A program made the translations under genes and the position numbers. Of a stretch of 64,000 bases of DNA, positions 54,101 to 64,000 are shown one piece after another; the stretch's first letter is position 1; each line of letters opens with the position of its first letter. The notes under the pieces were generated by a model. The model was not told where the DNA came from and did no database searches. It saw nothing but the letters and a program-made list of their open reading frames with translations. Origin of the DNA: Ridgeia piscesae (taxonomy: Eukaryota; Annelida; Polychaeta; Sabellida; Siboglinidae); contig JAODUO010000029.1 in the NCBI GenBank assembly GCA_025642075.2, positions 560,001 through 624,000 on the forward strand. The letters are read 5' to 3'.

Positions 54101-55171
54101 AGACTAACAGACAAGATTGCCTGCCTTTATTCTCATACTCTGGCTATTTTGTAGTGACTGAAAGCCGAGTGATGTATACCTTAACCCTAATGGATGCATG
54201 CAGAGTTAAAATGAAAGTGAAAGTAGTACCCATGGGAAGACAGCAGTGCAAGCAAGCCAGCGACACAGATACAGGTAACAACAACTACACTTATTGTCAG
54301 TTGAATGACTTTCTACACCAGCGATTACCTGAGTCTTGTCACGTCACTTTATTGTACTTTCTATTTACTGGTTTCGTTTTCTCAGACATCCTGGCCTTAG
54401 ACTGTCTAGGTACACAGCACTGATTCACTCTATTGTTCATCTTCATGTCTTGTTACTCTATATGTCTATCAGTGTATCTTCTGAATGGCTCAGATGAATT
54501 GACCCAAAAATCCGTGCCATTATCATCTTAAATTTTGGTTGATATCACCCGTAATTCTGACCAAAGTCCTCTTTAACACTGGTCAAAGTTATTTGCTAAT
54601 CTTTACTATTGGCCATATTATTTTTAATTCTGGTCAAAGTCATCTTTATAAGGAGTCTTTGTAAGCTTATTTAGATTTGAGATGTACTCTATCAAAATAT
54701 AATAATTTCCCGTGAGTACTTTCTCTGTTACTTATCTTTACAACTGTCTTTATGTGAATCATGTTGTGCTTGCTGCGATGTGGGTGGTTAACTAAGCAAC
54801 CCGATTGTAATGACCATTCATGCAGGTGTTGTATACCGCGCAACGACTGGTAAATTTGGAGAGTTTTTAAGCCATCCCGGCAGTGAAGTGAAGTTACGCA
54901 GTATCTCTGCATCTAATGCCAGGAGACAGTGAGTCAGTGATATCCGACGTGATGACGCGCATGACAGCGCCGTGCAGACGATGCAATGGCGTGACAGTGA
55001 CCCACGCATGCCGATGTAGGTGGACATCGTCGCGGGTGTCAAGCTGACCGCTTGACCGCGGAGACCCGCGCATACTCACTTGGCTCTCCGGTGGTTCGGC
55101 GAAGTCCCAGTCGCCTTGATCCCCGCATGGCGACCCCAGCTTCCCACTAGGGGGCGCCTCCTACTCGGCAT
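43662..55171 (-). CDS. RhoGAP-domain protein, 9-exon gene span
   Basis: Probably a GTPase-activating protein for a Rho-family GTPase, acting in the cytoplasm or at membranes. Nine coding exons join in phase into 1635 nt, 544 aa. The domain starts near residue 32 with VRFGVPLSEALKGD. It has an arginine-finger segment DLFRRPGN (Arg70), a VVKKFLLKIP segment (104-113) matching the conserved K.FLRELP pattern, and TMSSEAVAKSVAGSLF (174-189). In most RhoGAPs the last segment has Asn at the place of Ala179. Residues 256-544 are mostly disordered, rich in Ser, Pro and Asp, with a basic patch RRKQMIRLKKRSNWFL near 378-393. Intron 3 has a GC donor; the others are GT-AG. The subfamily is not recognised. 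The start exon is less certain, and extra upstream exons are possible. Confidence 0.9.
45018..45235 (-). CDS. RhoGAP gene exon 8, Ser/Pro-rich linker
   Basis: Residues 281 (split) to 353, ISEEEFYGESSRSRAD onward, with an APSSPPSPQSLQPQ stretch that looks disordered. Acceptor TCTGCAG, donor GTAAAT, phase 0. Confidence 0.9.
45911..45988 (-). CDS. RhoGAP gene exon 7, symmetric 78-nt exon
   Basis: Residues 255 (split) to 280: DKSLQLFTLVLQKEADKRGF then SINDN. It begins and ends in phase 1, so skipping it would keep the frame and remove 26 residues. Acceptor GTCAG, donor GTGAGC. A second AG 14 bases later would shift the frame. Confidence 0.82.
46637..46919. repeat. Inverted repeat with (TA)n in the loop
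   Basis: The left arm 46637-46695 and right arm 46868-46919 are imperfect reverse complements. They share AATGTAGTGTCTTCGTAACA and the TTACTTTAAAT that follows. The spacer is largely a TA run at 46748-46820. It lies in intron 6 of the RhoGAP gene and resembles a palindromic MITE-like insert, though no terminal duplication was identified. Confidence 0.75.
46920..46981. repeat. (TA)n microsatellite
   Basis: A TA run directly after the right arm of the inverted repeat. Confidence 0.95.
48128..48755. repeat. 18-bp minisatellite, about 35 copies
   Basis: The unit is CTGGAGCATGTGTTGGAG, with CTGCAGCATG variants and two 17-bp units. It ends about 20 bp from the exon 6 donor of the RhoGAP gene. All frames without stops on both strands (for example Leu-Glu-Leu-Glu-His-Val) come from the 18-bp period. 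Confidence 0.97.
48776..48926 (-). CDS. RhoGAP gene exon 6, end of RhoGAP domain
   Basis: Residues 205-254 plus one base: VLQMLIDDFGVADMFGRKN onward to YHYPPEDSAQ. Acceptor TTACCAG, donor GTGAGT. An 18-bp minisatellite starts about 25 bp into the next intron. Confidence 0.93.
49389..49572 (-). CDS. RhoGAP gene exon 5
   Basis: Residues 143 (split) to 204. It starts IIMSLAPATQQLLVLLFGTW and holds TMSSEAVAKSVAGSLF, where the usual conserved Asn is Ala179. The acceptor CCCCAG follows a very long pyrimidine-rich tract. Donor GTTTGT. Confidence 0.93.
49590..50515. repeat. Long GA-rich (purine) tract
   Basis: About 930 bp, almost all purine on the plus strand, built of GAGAGA, GGGAGG, GAGAGATAGG and GACGGAGAGTGA motifs. 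It fills RhoGAP intron 4. On the transcribed strand it is a pyrimidine tract running close to the exon 5 acceptor. The 327- and 230-codon Ser-Leu-Pro frames are artefacts. Confidence 0.95.
50667..50776 (-). CDS. RhoGAP gene exon 4
   Basis: Residues 107-142 plus two bases: KFLLKIPNGVFGEDTE onward to MEQYDVTH. Acceptor ATTGCAG, donor GTAAGC, phase 2. Confidence 0.93.
51016..51110. repeat. (TA)n microsatellite in RhoGAP intron 3
   Basis: TA runs with two small interruptions, about 200 bp downstream of the GC donor in the direction of transcription. Confidence 0.95.
51308..51469 (-). CDS. RhoGAP gene exon 3, arginine finger, GC donor
   Basis: Residues 53-106, including YIAQKGVTTTDLFRRPGN with the candidate arginine finger Arg70. 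Acceptor CTTGCAG. The donor reads AAG then GCAAGT, a GC-AG intron with an otherwise ideal consensus. No GT nearby keeps the frame into exon 4. Confidence 0.93.
52038..52101 (-). CDS. RhoGAP gene exon 2, start of RhoGAP domain
   Basis: Residues 31 (split) to 52, VRFGVPLSEALKGDIIPVPL then V. The FGVPL opening is typical of RhoGAP domains. Acceptor TTTTTCAG, donor GTAAGT. Confidence 0.88.
52102..55079. other. RhoGAP gene intron 1, no exon seen
   Basis: A 3-kb AT-rich stretch. ACTGGTCAAAGT-like motifs recur near 54540-54650. I found no splice-consistent exon, but a missed small exon is possible since exon 1 is uncertain. Confidence 0.45.
55080..55171 (-). CDS. RhoGAP gene exon 1, proposed start
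   Basis: Residues 1-30 plus two bases, MPSRRRPLVGSWGRHAGIKA onward, then a GTGAGT donor. It was chosen because only this frame both has an ATG and ends in phase 2, as exon 2 requires. G at -3 of the ATG suits initiation. It sits in a CpG-rich area. Another frame here lacks an ATG and would not join exon 2. Confidence 0.5.
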
Positions 55172-56110
55172 GTCCGGAGGGAAGACGATTGGCTGCCAGC
55201 CCCCCAAACGACCGACCAACCCTCGCACTTAGAGAGAAACAGCGGCCGAACGACGGCTGCCGAGGTAGCACAGTGAGACGCCAGAGGGCGCCACCAGTGG
55301 CGGGGGTGTGCGGGAAAGAGACGGTGCAGGGAAAGAACCACACGTATGACACGTCAAAGTGCGCCTACTACAGCACTCGCGTGAGGCCCCGAAACTGCAC
55401 TCACCTACAAAGAGCAAGACAGGTGCACGACAACTACAACATCGACGCGGCCTACGACTACTAAAACATGAGACTACGACGACACAGCAACACTGACACC
55501 AGCCAACGGGCGATTACACCCGGCACCGGAAACTGCGACAAGCTGCGACTTAAACGAGGTGTGTTAAGTGAGTCATGTGTCACGACACAACCAACTACAC
55601 AGTCGAAGCTACAAAATATTTGTTTGTTATTTTCGAAAACGTGCCAGTTTCTATGCAAGTCAACGATGCTAATGAATCTACGCTGACTTAAACTTAAAAA
55701 GCCACAACAAAAACTAGTTTAAATGATACAAGCATCAGGAGTCACAAAGCCAGCGATTTACAGTAAAATACAAAATCTACAGTTACATCAACCAGCATGC
55801 ACCACTCAACGCCACCACCGACACCACCACAAGAGAAACAGCAACTGCGACACCAAATACAGCGCCATCTAGTGGCGACGACACGTACTTGTTGAAGCGC
55901 TTGTTCGGACTCGTCAGAACCTCATTGCTGCGGTTTGAGACGCAGCCCAGGACAAAACTTCGGAGGCCGGACATCCGGACGACCAGCACAGTCGCAGTTA
56001 GGCGGTTGCCGGGGCAACGGTGTTGGCAGATCGGCCGTGTGTCGGTGTCGTCATGGTGGTATTGGTCACTCGGCCAGCGTCAACGTCGGACGTGGCATCA
56101 GGACTAGTTT
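55172..56110 (-). promoter_or_regulatory. CpG-rich region upstream of the RhoGAP gene
   Basis: Richer in CpG than most of the window, directly upstream of the proposed start exon. It is a candidate promoter. No TATA box is placed with confidence. Confidence 0.35.
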
Positions 56111-58300
56111 TGTTGTTATGTTCCGCTCTCTGTCGTTGTTCACCCTTGGCACAGGTCGGTCATCGATTCGATGAGATCTAGAACACGTGAACAAACTTCT
56201 TTAAAATGCTGTGCTGGTAAACTGCACTTTGCAAATAAAACAACAAAATATTTATTTGCGTTAACTCATTTTCGGTGTCGTCAACTTGGCTCCTATGAAA
56301 AACAGGAAATAGTTTGTTAAGATAAGTGATCAATTATAACTGGTCAAAAGAAACACATTATTTTCACATGGTATTGACAATGATATGACCAAATCACCTG
56401 CTAAGCATTCAGAGAGAATGGCTTAACACAATACAAAATTAGCTAAAGAGACAGGATAGGTAGATATAAAAAGATGCATCTCTGTTAGCCAATTGCTCTT
56501 GATTGCCCTCCTCAAAACAATACTTGGTCAAACTTTGACCACCGTCCAATCCACACCACAAAAGGCATGTCAACATCAGAGTCTTAACACAGCTATTTTG
56601 TGTCCTGTAACTAGATCAGTATGTTCCAAAACACAGACGCTTAACACAGAATTTAAGATACTACAGTGTAGTTTTTGGCAAATATTTCGTTTTGCTGCTT
56701 TACCTGAACAACATACAAACAACATATCAACAAGAATCCTGTCACCCCCACACTTCTCTCACGTATACTGAACCACCCATAACAAAAACAATAAGAAATT
56801 CTTGACGAAAAGTAGTATTTGGATGCGATACTGTAGACACATATAACCCATTCGCGCAGACAGAAAATGAGACGACATGAAAGACAGACAGAAGAAGACA
56901 AGGAAAGAATCAGCCACCTACGACACCTCGGTGAAGCAAGCACGTCTTGACAGAGCACCGACAGCAAAAGTATGCCGCCAAATGGACAAAGCACCAAGTA
57001 GCCACCTATGTCAAACTGTATCCTGGTGACAGGAATAGCTGCGTCAATGACGGAGAGGGACTGTCACAGACAAGCCACAGTCACGGATGTAGGTCACGAC
57101 CCCTGACCCCACACCTCACTCACTAGGCTGACTTTCTCAATCGGTTACTTAGGTCACTTCTTGGAATCTCACTGGATTTATGACTGAACTGTTTTGCCCG
57201 TTCCGCCTATAAATATATGTAGGTGCAAGGTAAATAACAGCGTGGGAACCGTGGCAGGTAATAACAATGTCGTATTACATCATACGCTGTTACTGGTGGG
57301 CTAAATCGTCGTCTTCATGGTAAGGTGCACCACCATTACCACCACTAACATTACTCACCACCGCCGCCACAACCACAATTTGTACCACAGGTGTAAGTTA
57401 CCCTATGCCAAAAATTTACGATTTCCCCAAATCATGTACAAATCATGTGTCATCACTATTATAAAGCTCACTCGTTTGGAGATAAATAATATTTCAAAAA
57501 GTTCCTGCTATACTGGTTAACATACATTACATACAGTATGATGTAGATTACAACACATATAACACCCACACATTCAAACATACACAAGCACACACACCAT
57601 CACCATCACCGCAATCACACATACACATACGCACGCACACATCCACACACATATATACACATACATACATATATGCATACACATACACACACAAACATAC
57701 AAACACATGCACAAACACATGCACACACACACACAACACACACACACACACACACTAGGTCGCTTGCCAGCATGTTCACACGCTCCCAAAACCCGGAGTA
57801 AATATAGATAGGCAATATAATGAGTACCCGGTAGTAATGAATTAGAGGCTGTAACCGACATCAACGCATTCTAAGTCAATATCCACGCTGACCTAGTATT
57901 TTGACATGAGGTCATGCAGCAACCATGAGAAATGAAACCAAGGAGATTAGTCAGTTTAAGATGTCTTTGTACAAAATTGTCACAACAGCTATGGTAACTA
58001 GAGAGGAGAGGGACTTGCAATATAAACCCATCTCCAAAAATTATTTAGATTCATTGACTAAGACTGGTTTAAGTACTTATTGGAAAAGAACAAACTGAAT
58101 TGCGACATCAGAAAGCAACAGACAAAACATGAGCGTTTGAGACCAGCAGTCTGCCCCTAAGACAAACAGGAATGTGTTTGTGCATGAGACCATTGGAAGG
58201 GGGTAATTAACTGCATTCCAAGAGCAGGGTGGACATATGCGGGTAGTTAGTGGGTAGGAACTTATCAATAGGACTCTGCACTGGTTCAGCCAGGAGATGG
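56111..58300. other. Spacer, no gene seen
   Basis: Single-copy sequence with a CA-rich simple repeat at about 57550-57757. Short ORFs are not recognisable. Confidence 0.5.
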
Positions 58301-58304
58301 GACT

Positions 58305-59940
58305 ACTCTGTACACATGTCAGCAGTGAATAAGACAATGTAGACTGTGTACTCTGTACACATGTCAGCAGTGAATAAGACAATGTAGACTGTGTACTCTG
58401 TACACATGTCAGCAGTGAATAAGACAATGTAGACTGTGTACTCTGTACACATGTCAGCAGTGAATAAGACAATGTAGACTGTGTACTCTGTACACATGTC
58501 AGCAGTGAATAAGACAATGTAGACTGTGTACTCTGTACACATGTCAGCAGTGAATAAGACAATGTAGACTGTGTACTCTGTACACATGTCAGCAGTGAAT
58601 AAGACAATGTAGACTGTGTACTCTGTACACATGTCAGCAGTGAATAAGACAATGTAGACTGTGTACTCTGTACACATGTCAGCAGTGAATAAGACAATGT
58701 AGACTGTGTACTCTGTACACATGTCAGCAGTGAATAAGACAATGTAGACTGTGTACTCTGTACACATGTCAGCAGTGAATAAGACAATGTAGACTGTGTA
58801 CTCTGTACACATGTCAGCAGTGAACAACACAACGTAGACTGTGTACTCTGTACACATGTCAGCAGTGAACAACACAACGTAGACTGTGTACTCTGTACAC
58901 ATGTCAGCAGTGAATAAGACAACGTAGACTGTGTACTCTGTACACATGTCAGCAGTGAACAACACAATGTAGACTGTGTACTCTGTACACATGTCAGCAG
59001 TGAACAACACAACGTAGACTGTGTACTCTGTACACATGTCAGCAGTGAACAACACAACGTAGACTGTGTACTCTGTACACATGTCAGCAGTGAATAAGAC
59101 AATGTAGACTGTGTACTCTGTACACATGTCAGCAGTGAACAACACAACGTAGACTGTGTACTCTGTACACACGTCAGCAGTGAACAACACAACGTAGACT
59201 GTGTACTCTGTACACATGTCAGCAGTGAATAAGACAATGTAGACTGTGTACTCTGTACACATGTCAGCAGTGAATAAGACAATGTAGACTGTGTACTCTG
59301 TACACATGTCAGCAGTGAATAAGACAATGTAGACTGTGTACTCTGTACACATGTCAGCAGTGAACAACACAACGTAGACTGTGTACTCTGTACACATGTC
59401 AGCAGTGAATAAGACAATGTAGACTGTGTACTCTGTACACATGTCAGCAGTGAACAACATAACGTAGACTGTGTACTCTGTACACATGTCAGCAGTGAAC
59501 AACACAATGTAGACTGTGTACTCTGTACACATGTCAGCAGTGAATAAGACAATGTAGACTGTGTACTCTGTACACATGTCAGCAGTGAATAAGACAATGT
59601 AGACTGTGTACTCTGTACACACGTCAGCAGTGAATAACACAATGTAGACTGTGTACTCTGTACACACGTCAGCAGTGAATAACACAATGTAGACTGTGTA
59701 CTCTGTACACACGTCAGCAGTGAATAACACAATGTAGACTGTGTACTCTGTATACACGTCAGCAGTGAATAACACAATGTAGACTGTGTACTCTGTACAC
59801 ACGTCAGCAGTGAATAACACAATGTAGACTGTGTACACTGTACACACGTCAGCAGTGAACAACACAATGTAGACTGTGTACTCTGTACACATGTCAGCAG
59901 TGAATAAGACAATGTAGACTGTACTCTGTACACATGTTGG
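58305..59940. repeat. 45-bp minisatellite, about 36 copies
   Basis: The unit contains GTACACATGTCAGCAGTGAA, TAAGACAATG and TAGACTGTGTACTCT, 45 bp. Since 45 is a multiple of three, two minus-strand frames stay open for 640 and 529 codons. Copies fall into ATAAGACAATG, ACAACACAACG and ATAACACAATG types, and ACATGTC alternates with ACACGTC. The first eleven or so copies are near-identical. Degenerate copies continue to about 60010. Confidence 0.97.
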
Positions 59941-60014
59941 CAGTGAATAAGATAATGTAGACTAAGTACACATGTCAGCAGTGTAGACTGTGGATACATG
60001 TTGGCATGAATAAC

Positions 60015-60598
60015 TTAATAATAATAAAAATAATAATAACTTTATTGTCCAATCCTACGGTGGAAATACATTTAGCACTTTGGAGGTTGCATAAAAATAC
60101 AATATTTAAGTCACATAGTAATGCATGTATACAGTAAAATTGAGCATGTAAATATGTAAACGGTAGCTACAAATATATATAATGTATACTGGAATAAATA
60201 AATATGCTAAAACAATATAACAATATTATAGAAGATAAATAAATTAATTAAGATGATAAAACAACATTGCATTGGCAGTGGTAGAGACTGTGATAGGTCA
60301 ACGATTAATTTTATTGTGGCTGCTTCAGATACTTGATGGAGGACGGAATGTCGTAATGGTCGTGTAAGAGGTGGGTGGGGTCAGATAAGATTTTGGTTGC
60401 CATTTGCGGTGTTCTTGACTTATACAATTGCTCCAGACTGGTATTGGGTGTACAGCACATAGCGATTTTGCAAGAAATTGTGTATATTCTGTTTAGTTTT
60501 TCTCTGTTTTTGACTGAGAGATTTAAAAAACAATGTAGACTGGAAACATGTCGGCAGTGAGTGAAACCACCCAAGGACTGTAGCCTGTACATAGCCAT
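60015..60598 (-). mobile_element. LINE 3' fragment (C-terminal ORF2 remnant)
   Basis: The minus-strand frame 60598-60311 has NREKLNRIYTISCKIA, TSLEQLYKSR and ATKILSDPTHLLHDHYDIP. This matches the C-terminal region of jockey/CR1/L2-type LINE proteins, where a DPTHxL(H) block precedes the end. Downstream lie a GGACAATAAAG motif and a TTATTATTA tail near 60020-60050, a plausible 3' end. The element is heavily 5'-truncated and dead. Confidence 0.75.
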
Positions 60599-60659
60599 GT
60601 CATCAAATGGTCACCAGTCTATAAATGTCTGGGTATATAATGTGCATCTGTACGTGGCA

Positions 60660-61320
60660 TGCACATGTACAATCAAGTCCTTATATATAACACAAATATT
60701 CACCAATACGCATGGGTGACACAAGTTGTAACGCATACTCGACTCATAAATAACAGTGACAGTCCATTATACTTATTTTCACCGACACCACTACACCCCA
60801 CTAGCTCACATTTCACCTCATCAAAAAGACGGGTCTCTAGACAAAACCATCAATGTGCACTCTGGAGTGCGCATGCTGGGATTCTCCTACAAGACGCGTG
60901 TACACAACACACACATGTAGCTCACAACGCACATGGCCGGCTCTATTTACACGAGCACTCTGAGCGATGAGTCAACTCTCGCGGGCCACGCCGCCATTTT
61001 GCATACGCCTGATTAAAATTGGAAAAATTGGCGCCGTTCGCCTGAGGACAGCGTGCCGAAAAACCCACTCGTCTTTGAAATTAAATTGCCCGGCCTGCCT
61101 CGGTTGCATTATGGCGAGGTGTCTCTGTGGAGGCAGACATTGATTCTTTCCTCTCCGCTGAGCCACAGTAGTGGGAGAGGCTGGAACCCTGGGCACATGG
61201 GGCTCGTAAATAGCAGGGACAGCCGCAGGCAAGGCAGCTCCCACCACCCTCCCTCCCCCTGTCCCCCCTCACTCCCACGCACACATGCAACATGTCTGGC
61301 ACTGACCAACATGTTTGGCG
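60660..61320. other. Unique spacer with a CpG-rich patch
   Basis: 60960-61170 is richer in CpG, with motifs such as GATTAAAATTGG and GAAATTAAATTGCC. I see no gene; it may be a conserved non-coding element. Confidence 0.4.
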
Positions 61321-61324
61321 TGCT

Positions 61325-62275
61325 GGTACACTGACCAACACGCCACTGGCATGCTTCTATCGCTGACCAACACGCCACTGGCACGCTTCTATCACTGACC
61401 AACACGCCACTGGCATGCTTCTATCACTGACCAACACGCCACTGGCACGCTTCTATCACTGACCAACACGCCACTGGCACGCTTCTATCACTGACCAACA
61501 CGCCACTGGCTGCTTCTATCACTGACCAACACGCCACTGGCACGCTTCTATCACTGACCAACATGCCACTGGCACGCTTCTATCACTGACCAACATGCCA
61601 CTGGCACGCTTCTATCACTGACCAACATGCCACTGGCACGCTTCTATCACTGACCAACACGCCACTGGCATGCTTCTATCACTGACCAACACGCCACTGG
61701 CACGCTTCTATCACTGACCAACACGCCACTGGCACGCTTCTATCGCTGACCAACACGCCACTGGCACGCTTCTATCACTGACCAACACGCCACTGGCACG
61801 CTTCTATCACTGACCAACACGCCACTGGCACGCTTCTATCGCTGACCAACACGCCACTGGCAGCTTCTATCCTGACCAACAGCCACTGGCACCTTCTATC
61901 CTGACCAACAGCCACTGGCACGCTTCTATCACTGACCAACAGCCACTGGCAGCTTCTATCACTGACCAACAGCCACTGGCACGCTTCTATCACTGACCAA
62001 CTGTGATAGAAGCTTCTATCACTGACCAACACGCCACTGGCATGCTTCTATCACTGACCAACATCGCCTCCCTGGCACGCTTCTATCGCTGACCAACACG
62101 CCACTGGCACGCTTCTATCCTGACCAACACGCCACTGGCACGCTTCTATCACTGACCAACATGCCACTGGCACGCTTCTATCACTGACCAACATGCCACT
62201 GGCACGCTTCTATCGCTGACCAACATGCCACTGGCTCGCTTCTATCACTGACCAACATGCCACTGGCATGCTCTC
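61325..62275. repeat. 32-bp minisatellite, about 29 copies
   Basis: The unit contains CTGACCAACACGCCACTGGC then ACGCTTCTATCA. Variants are CACGCC versus CATGCC, GCACGC versus GCATGC, ATCACTG versus ATCGCTG, and shorter copies of 28-31 bp around 61855-62000. Confidence 0.97.
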
Positions 62276-62780
62276 TTTACTGATCACGTGACAATGCTTC
62301 CAACTCCTGACGATAGGTTTAATCCAACTCCTTAGGGTCTCATGGGTGAATGTGTCCACAGATGTGACATGATGGACCTTGCCTGGCTGTGACTATGGGA
62401 CTGTCACATTGTCACAATAACGATGAATGTCACACAGGGCCACTGTTTGGGGGCAGGGTGTCAATGACTGAATGGTCAGTCAGTGGTCAAAGTGTACAGT
62501 GCGGCTGTTACGCCTACATTCCTCTGCTGGCAAATGTCACACAGGGCCGCCAAAGAGTGGATAGTGTTCTCATCTCAGTAGAAGGGTGTGTTCTTTCACT
62601 CATTACAAACTGATCTGTACAAGGCACGATCAACCACAGGTCAGAGTCATGGAGCATTTGTACTGCACAGATGAACTTAAATATACAAACGCGGCAGGAA
62701 GACAACCTCCACGCCCCACCAGTCACAGCATGACAGGGAAGACCAACGATGTCAACGCAGACCACCTCAACAGATAACTA
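62276..62780. other. Unique spacer between arrays
   Basis: Two copies of the motif GTCACACAGGGCC lie about 100 bp apart. No gene or RNA is seen. Confidence 0.45.
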
Positions 62781-62809
62781 GGGACATAGCAGCAAAACCA
62801 CCTCGACTC

Positions 62810-63005
62810 TGCACACATCAGCCTAGATGTAGAATACCCCAACAGTGGACATATCAGCCTGGAATACCTCACACAACAGATATATCAGCCTGAAACACTT
62901 TATGCTGCAGACATATCAGCCTGGAACACTACACGAGACACATATATCAGCTTGGAACAAGACATATCAGCCTAAAATACTTTATACTACAGATTTATCT
63001 GCTTA
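62810..63005. repeat. Degenerate ~30-bp repeat
   Basis: About seven diverged units built on ACATATCAGCCTGGAACACT. The spacing varies from about 20 to 33 bp. Confidence 0.8.
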
Positions 63006-63068
63006 GAACATCTTATACCAGACCTTGAGATGTATCTTGAGCCAAGTGAACGAACCTTGCACCACAAA

Positions 63069-63740
63069 GCTGCTGACTGTGGCCCGCTGGCTGCTGACTG
63101 TGGCCCACTAGCTGCTGACTGTGGCCCGCTGGCTGCTGACTGTGGCCCACTAGCTGCTGACTGTGGCCCGCTGGCTGCTGACTGTGGCCTGCTAGCTGCT
63201 GACTGTGGCCTGCTAGTTGCTGACTGTGGCCTGCTAGCTGCCAACTGTGGCCTGCTAGCTGCTGACTGTGGCCTGCTAGCTGCTGACTGTGGCCTGCTGG
63301 CTGCTGACTGTGGCCTGCTAGTTGCTGACTGTGGCCTGCTAGCTGCCAACTGTGGCCTGCTAGCTGCCAACTGTGGCCTGCTAGCTGCTGACTGTGGCCT
63401 GCTGGCTGCTGACTGTGGCCTGCTAGCTGCTGACTGTGGCTCACTAGCTGCTGACTGTGGCCCACTAGCTGCTGACTGAGGCCTGCTAGCTGCTGACTGT
63501 GGCCTGCTAGCTGCTGACTGTGGCCTGCTAGCTGCTGACTGTGTCCCACTAGCTGCTGACTGTGGCCTGCTAGCTGCTGACTGTGGCCTGCTAGCTGCTC
63601 ACTGTGGCCTGCTAGCTGCTGACTGTGTCCCACTAGCTGCTGACTGTGGCCTGCTAGCTGCTGACTGTGGCCTGCTAGCTGCTCACTGTGGCCCGCTACC
63701 TGCTGACTGTGGCCTGCTAGCTGCTGACTGTGGCCTGCTA
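63069..63740. repeat. 21-bp minisatellite, about 32 copies
   Basis: The unit is GCTGCTGACTGTGGCCTGCT plus A. The 21-bp period leaves frames open on both strands (a 7-residue repeat GHSQQLA on the minus strand). Variants include CCCGCTG, CCCACTA and GCCAACTG. Confidence 0.97.
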
Positions 63741-64000
63741 GCACTAGAAAGCATGCAACCTTGTTCTAGTTCTGACACGACAGCACGAAGCAAACTTACA
63801 CAATGTACGCAGACAACTGGCTATAGACTGGCGTCTAGCCTCACAGTGCTGTTTACGCCTATAAACACTGTCGTGGGAACACAATGTGTATGCGAACATG
63901 GTCACATCGACGCAGTGAATGGATTCGGCAGGTGAATAGACAGATTGTTGTCTACTGCGCCCGTCCACACGGCCACCAGCCGCAATGCACCTCCCCATGT

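Noticed and set aside
55080..55150. Alternative frame with DWDFAEPPESQ as a RhoGAP exon
   Set aside because: It has an upstream in-frame stop with no good acceptor and ends in phase 0, which does not fit exon 2. The ATG-bearing frame does.
58077..59999. 640-codon minus-strand ORF as a gene
   Set aside because: It is fully explained by the 45-bp tandem array; a second frame is open over the same copies, and there is no non-repetitive domain.

Overview
The window is eukaryotic nuclear DNA from an intron-rich, repeat-rich animal genome. It contains spliced genes with GT-AG boundaries, tRNA-derived SINEs, LINE fragments and many micro- and minisatellites. The mitochondrial ribosomal protein places it in Metazoa. 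A lophotrochozoan, perhaps a mollusc, is my guess from the repeat content; the sequence does not prove it. I found no bacterial operons, CRISPR or phage.

Two protein-coding genes can be rebuilt exon by exon, both on the minus strand and with reading phase kept across every junction. (1) 14376-38787 is MRPS9, mitochondrial small-subunit protein uS9m: 14 coding exons, 1206 nt, 401 aa (human about 396 aa). It runs from an arginine/serine-rich presequence to the uS9 tail ending KKR. The last three residues lie on a 13-nt coding segment 2.7 kb past the previous exon. (2) 43662-55171 is a RhoGAP-domain protein: 9 coding exons, 1635 nt, 544 aa, with one GC-AG intron and a serine/proline-rich C-terminal half. 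I cannot name its subfamily. The two genes are about 5 kb apart, tail to head, and share no obvious pathway.

Layout. 1-6135: non-coding DNA with TA and CATA/CA microsatellites, several CpG-rich patches and a G-quadruplex-like tract. 6136-8095: a 5'-truncated, broken LINE reverse-transcriptase fragment, then a hexanucleotide array and TA runs. 8198-10965: a 44-bp minisatellite (about 62 copies). 10966-14200: spacer with two SINE copies and a GAGGA array. 14203-38787: MRPS9, whose intron 9 holds a 7.3-kb minisatellite of about 155 copies of a 47-bp unit. 38788-43356: spacer with a 34-bp repeat expanded into a 250-bp GT tract. 43357-55171: the RhoGAP gene, with a long GA tract, an 18-bp minisatellite and TA-centred inverted repeats in its introns. 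55172-58300: CpG-rich upstream region, then spacer. 58305-60600: a 45-bp minisatellite beside a LINE 3' fragment that seems to have supplied part of its unit. 61325-63740: 32-bp, ~30-bp and 21-bp arrays.

The most notable points are the isolated C-terminal codons of uS9m, tandem arrays that repeatedly abut splice sites, CpG/TpG alternation as a main variant in unrelated arrays, a minisatellite apparently seeded by a LINE, and a RhoGAP domain that keeps the arginine finger but lacks the conserved asparagine. I did not find a wholly new multi-gene system here.
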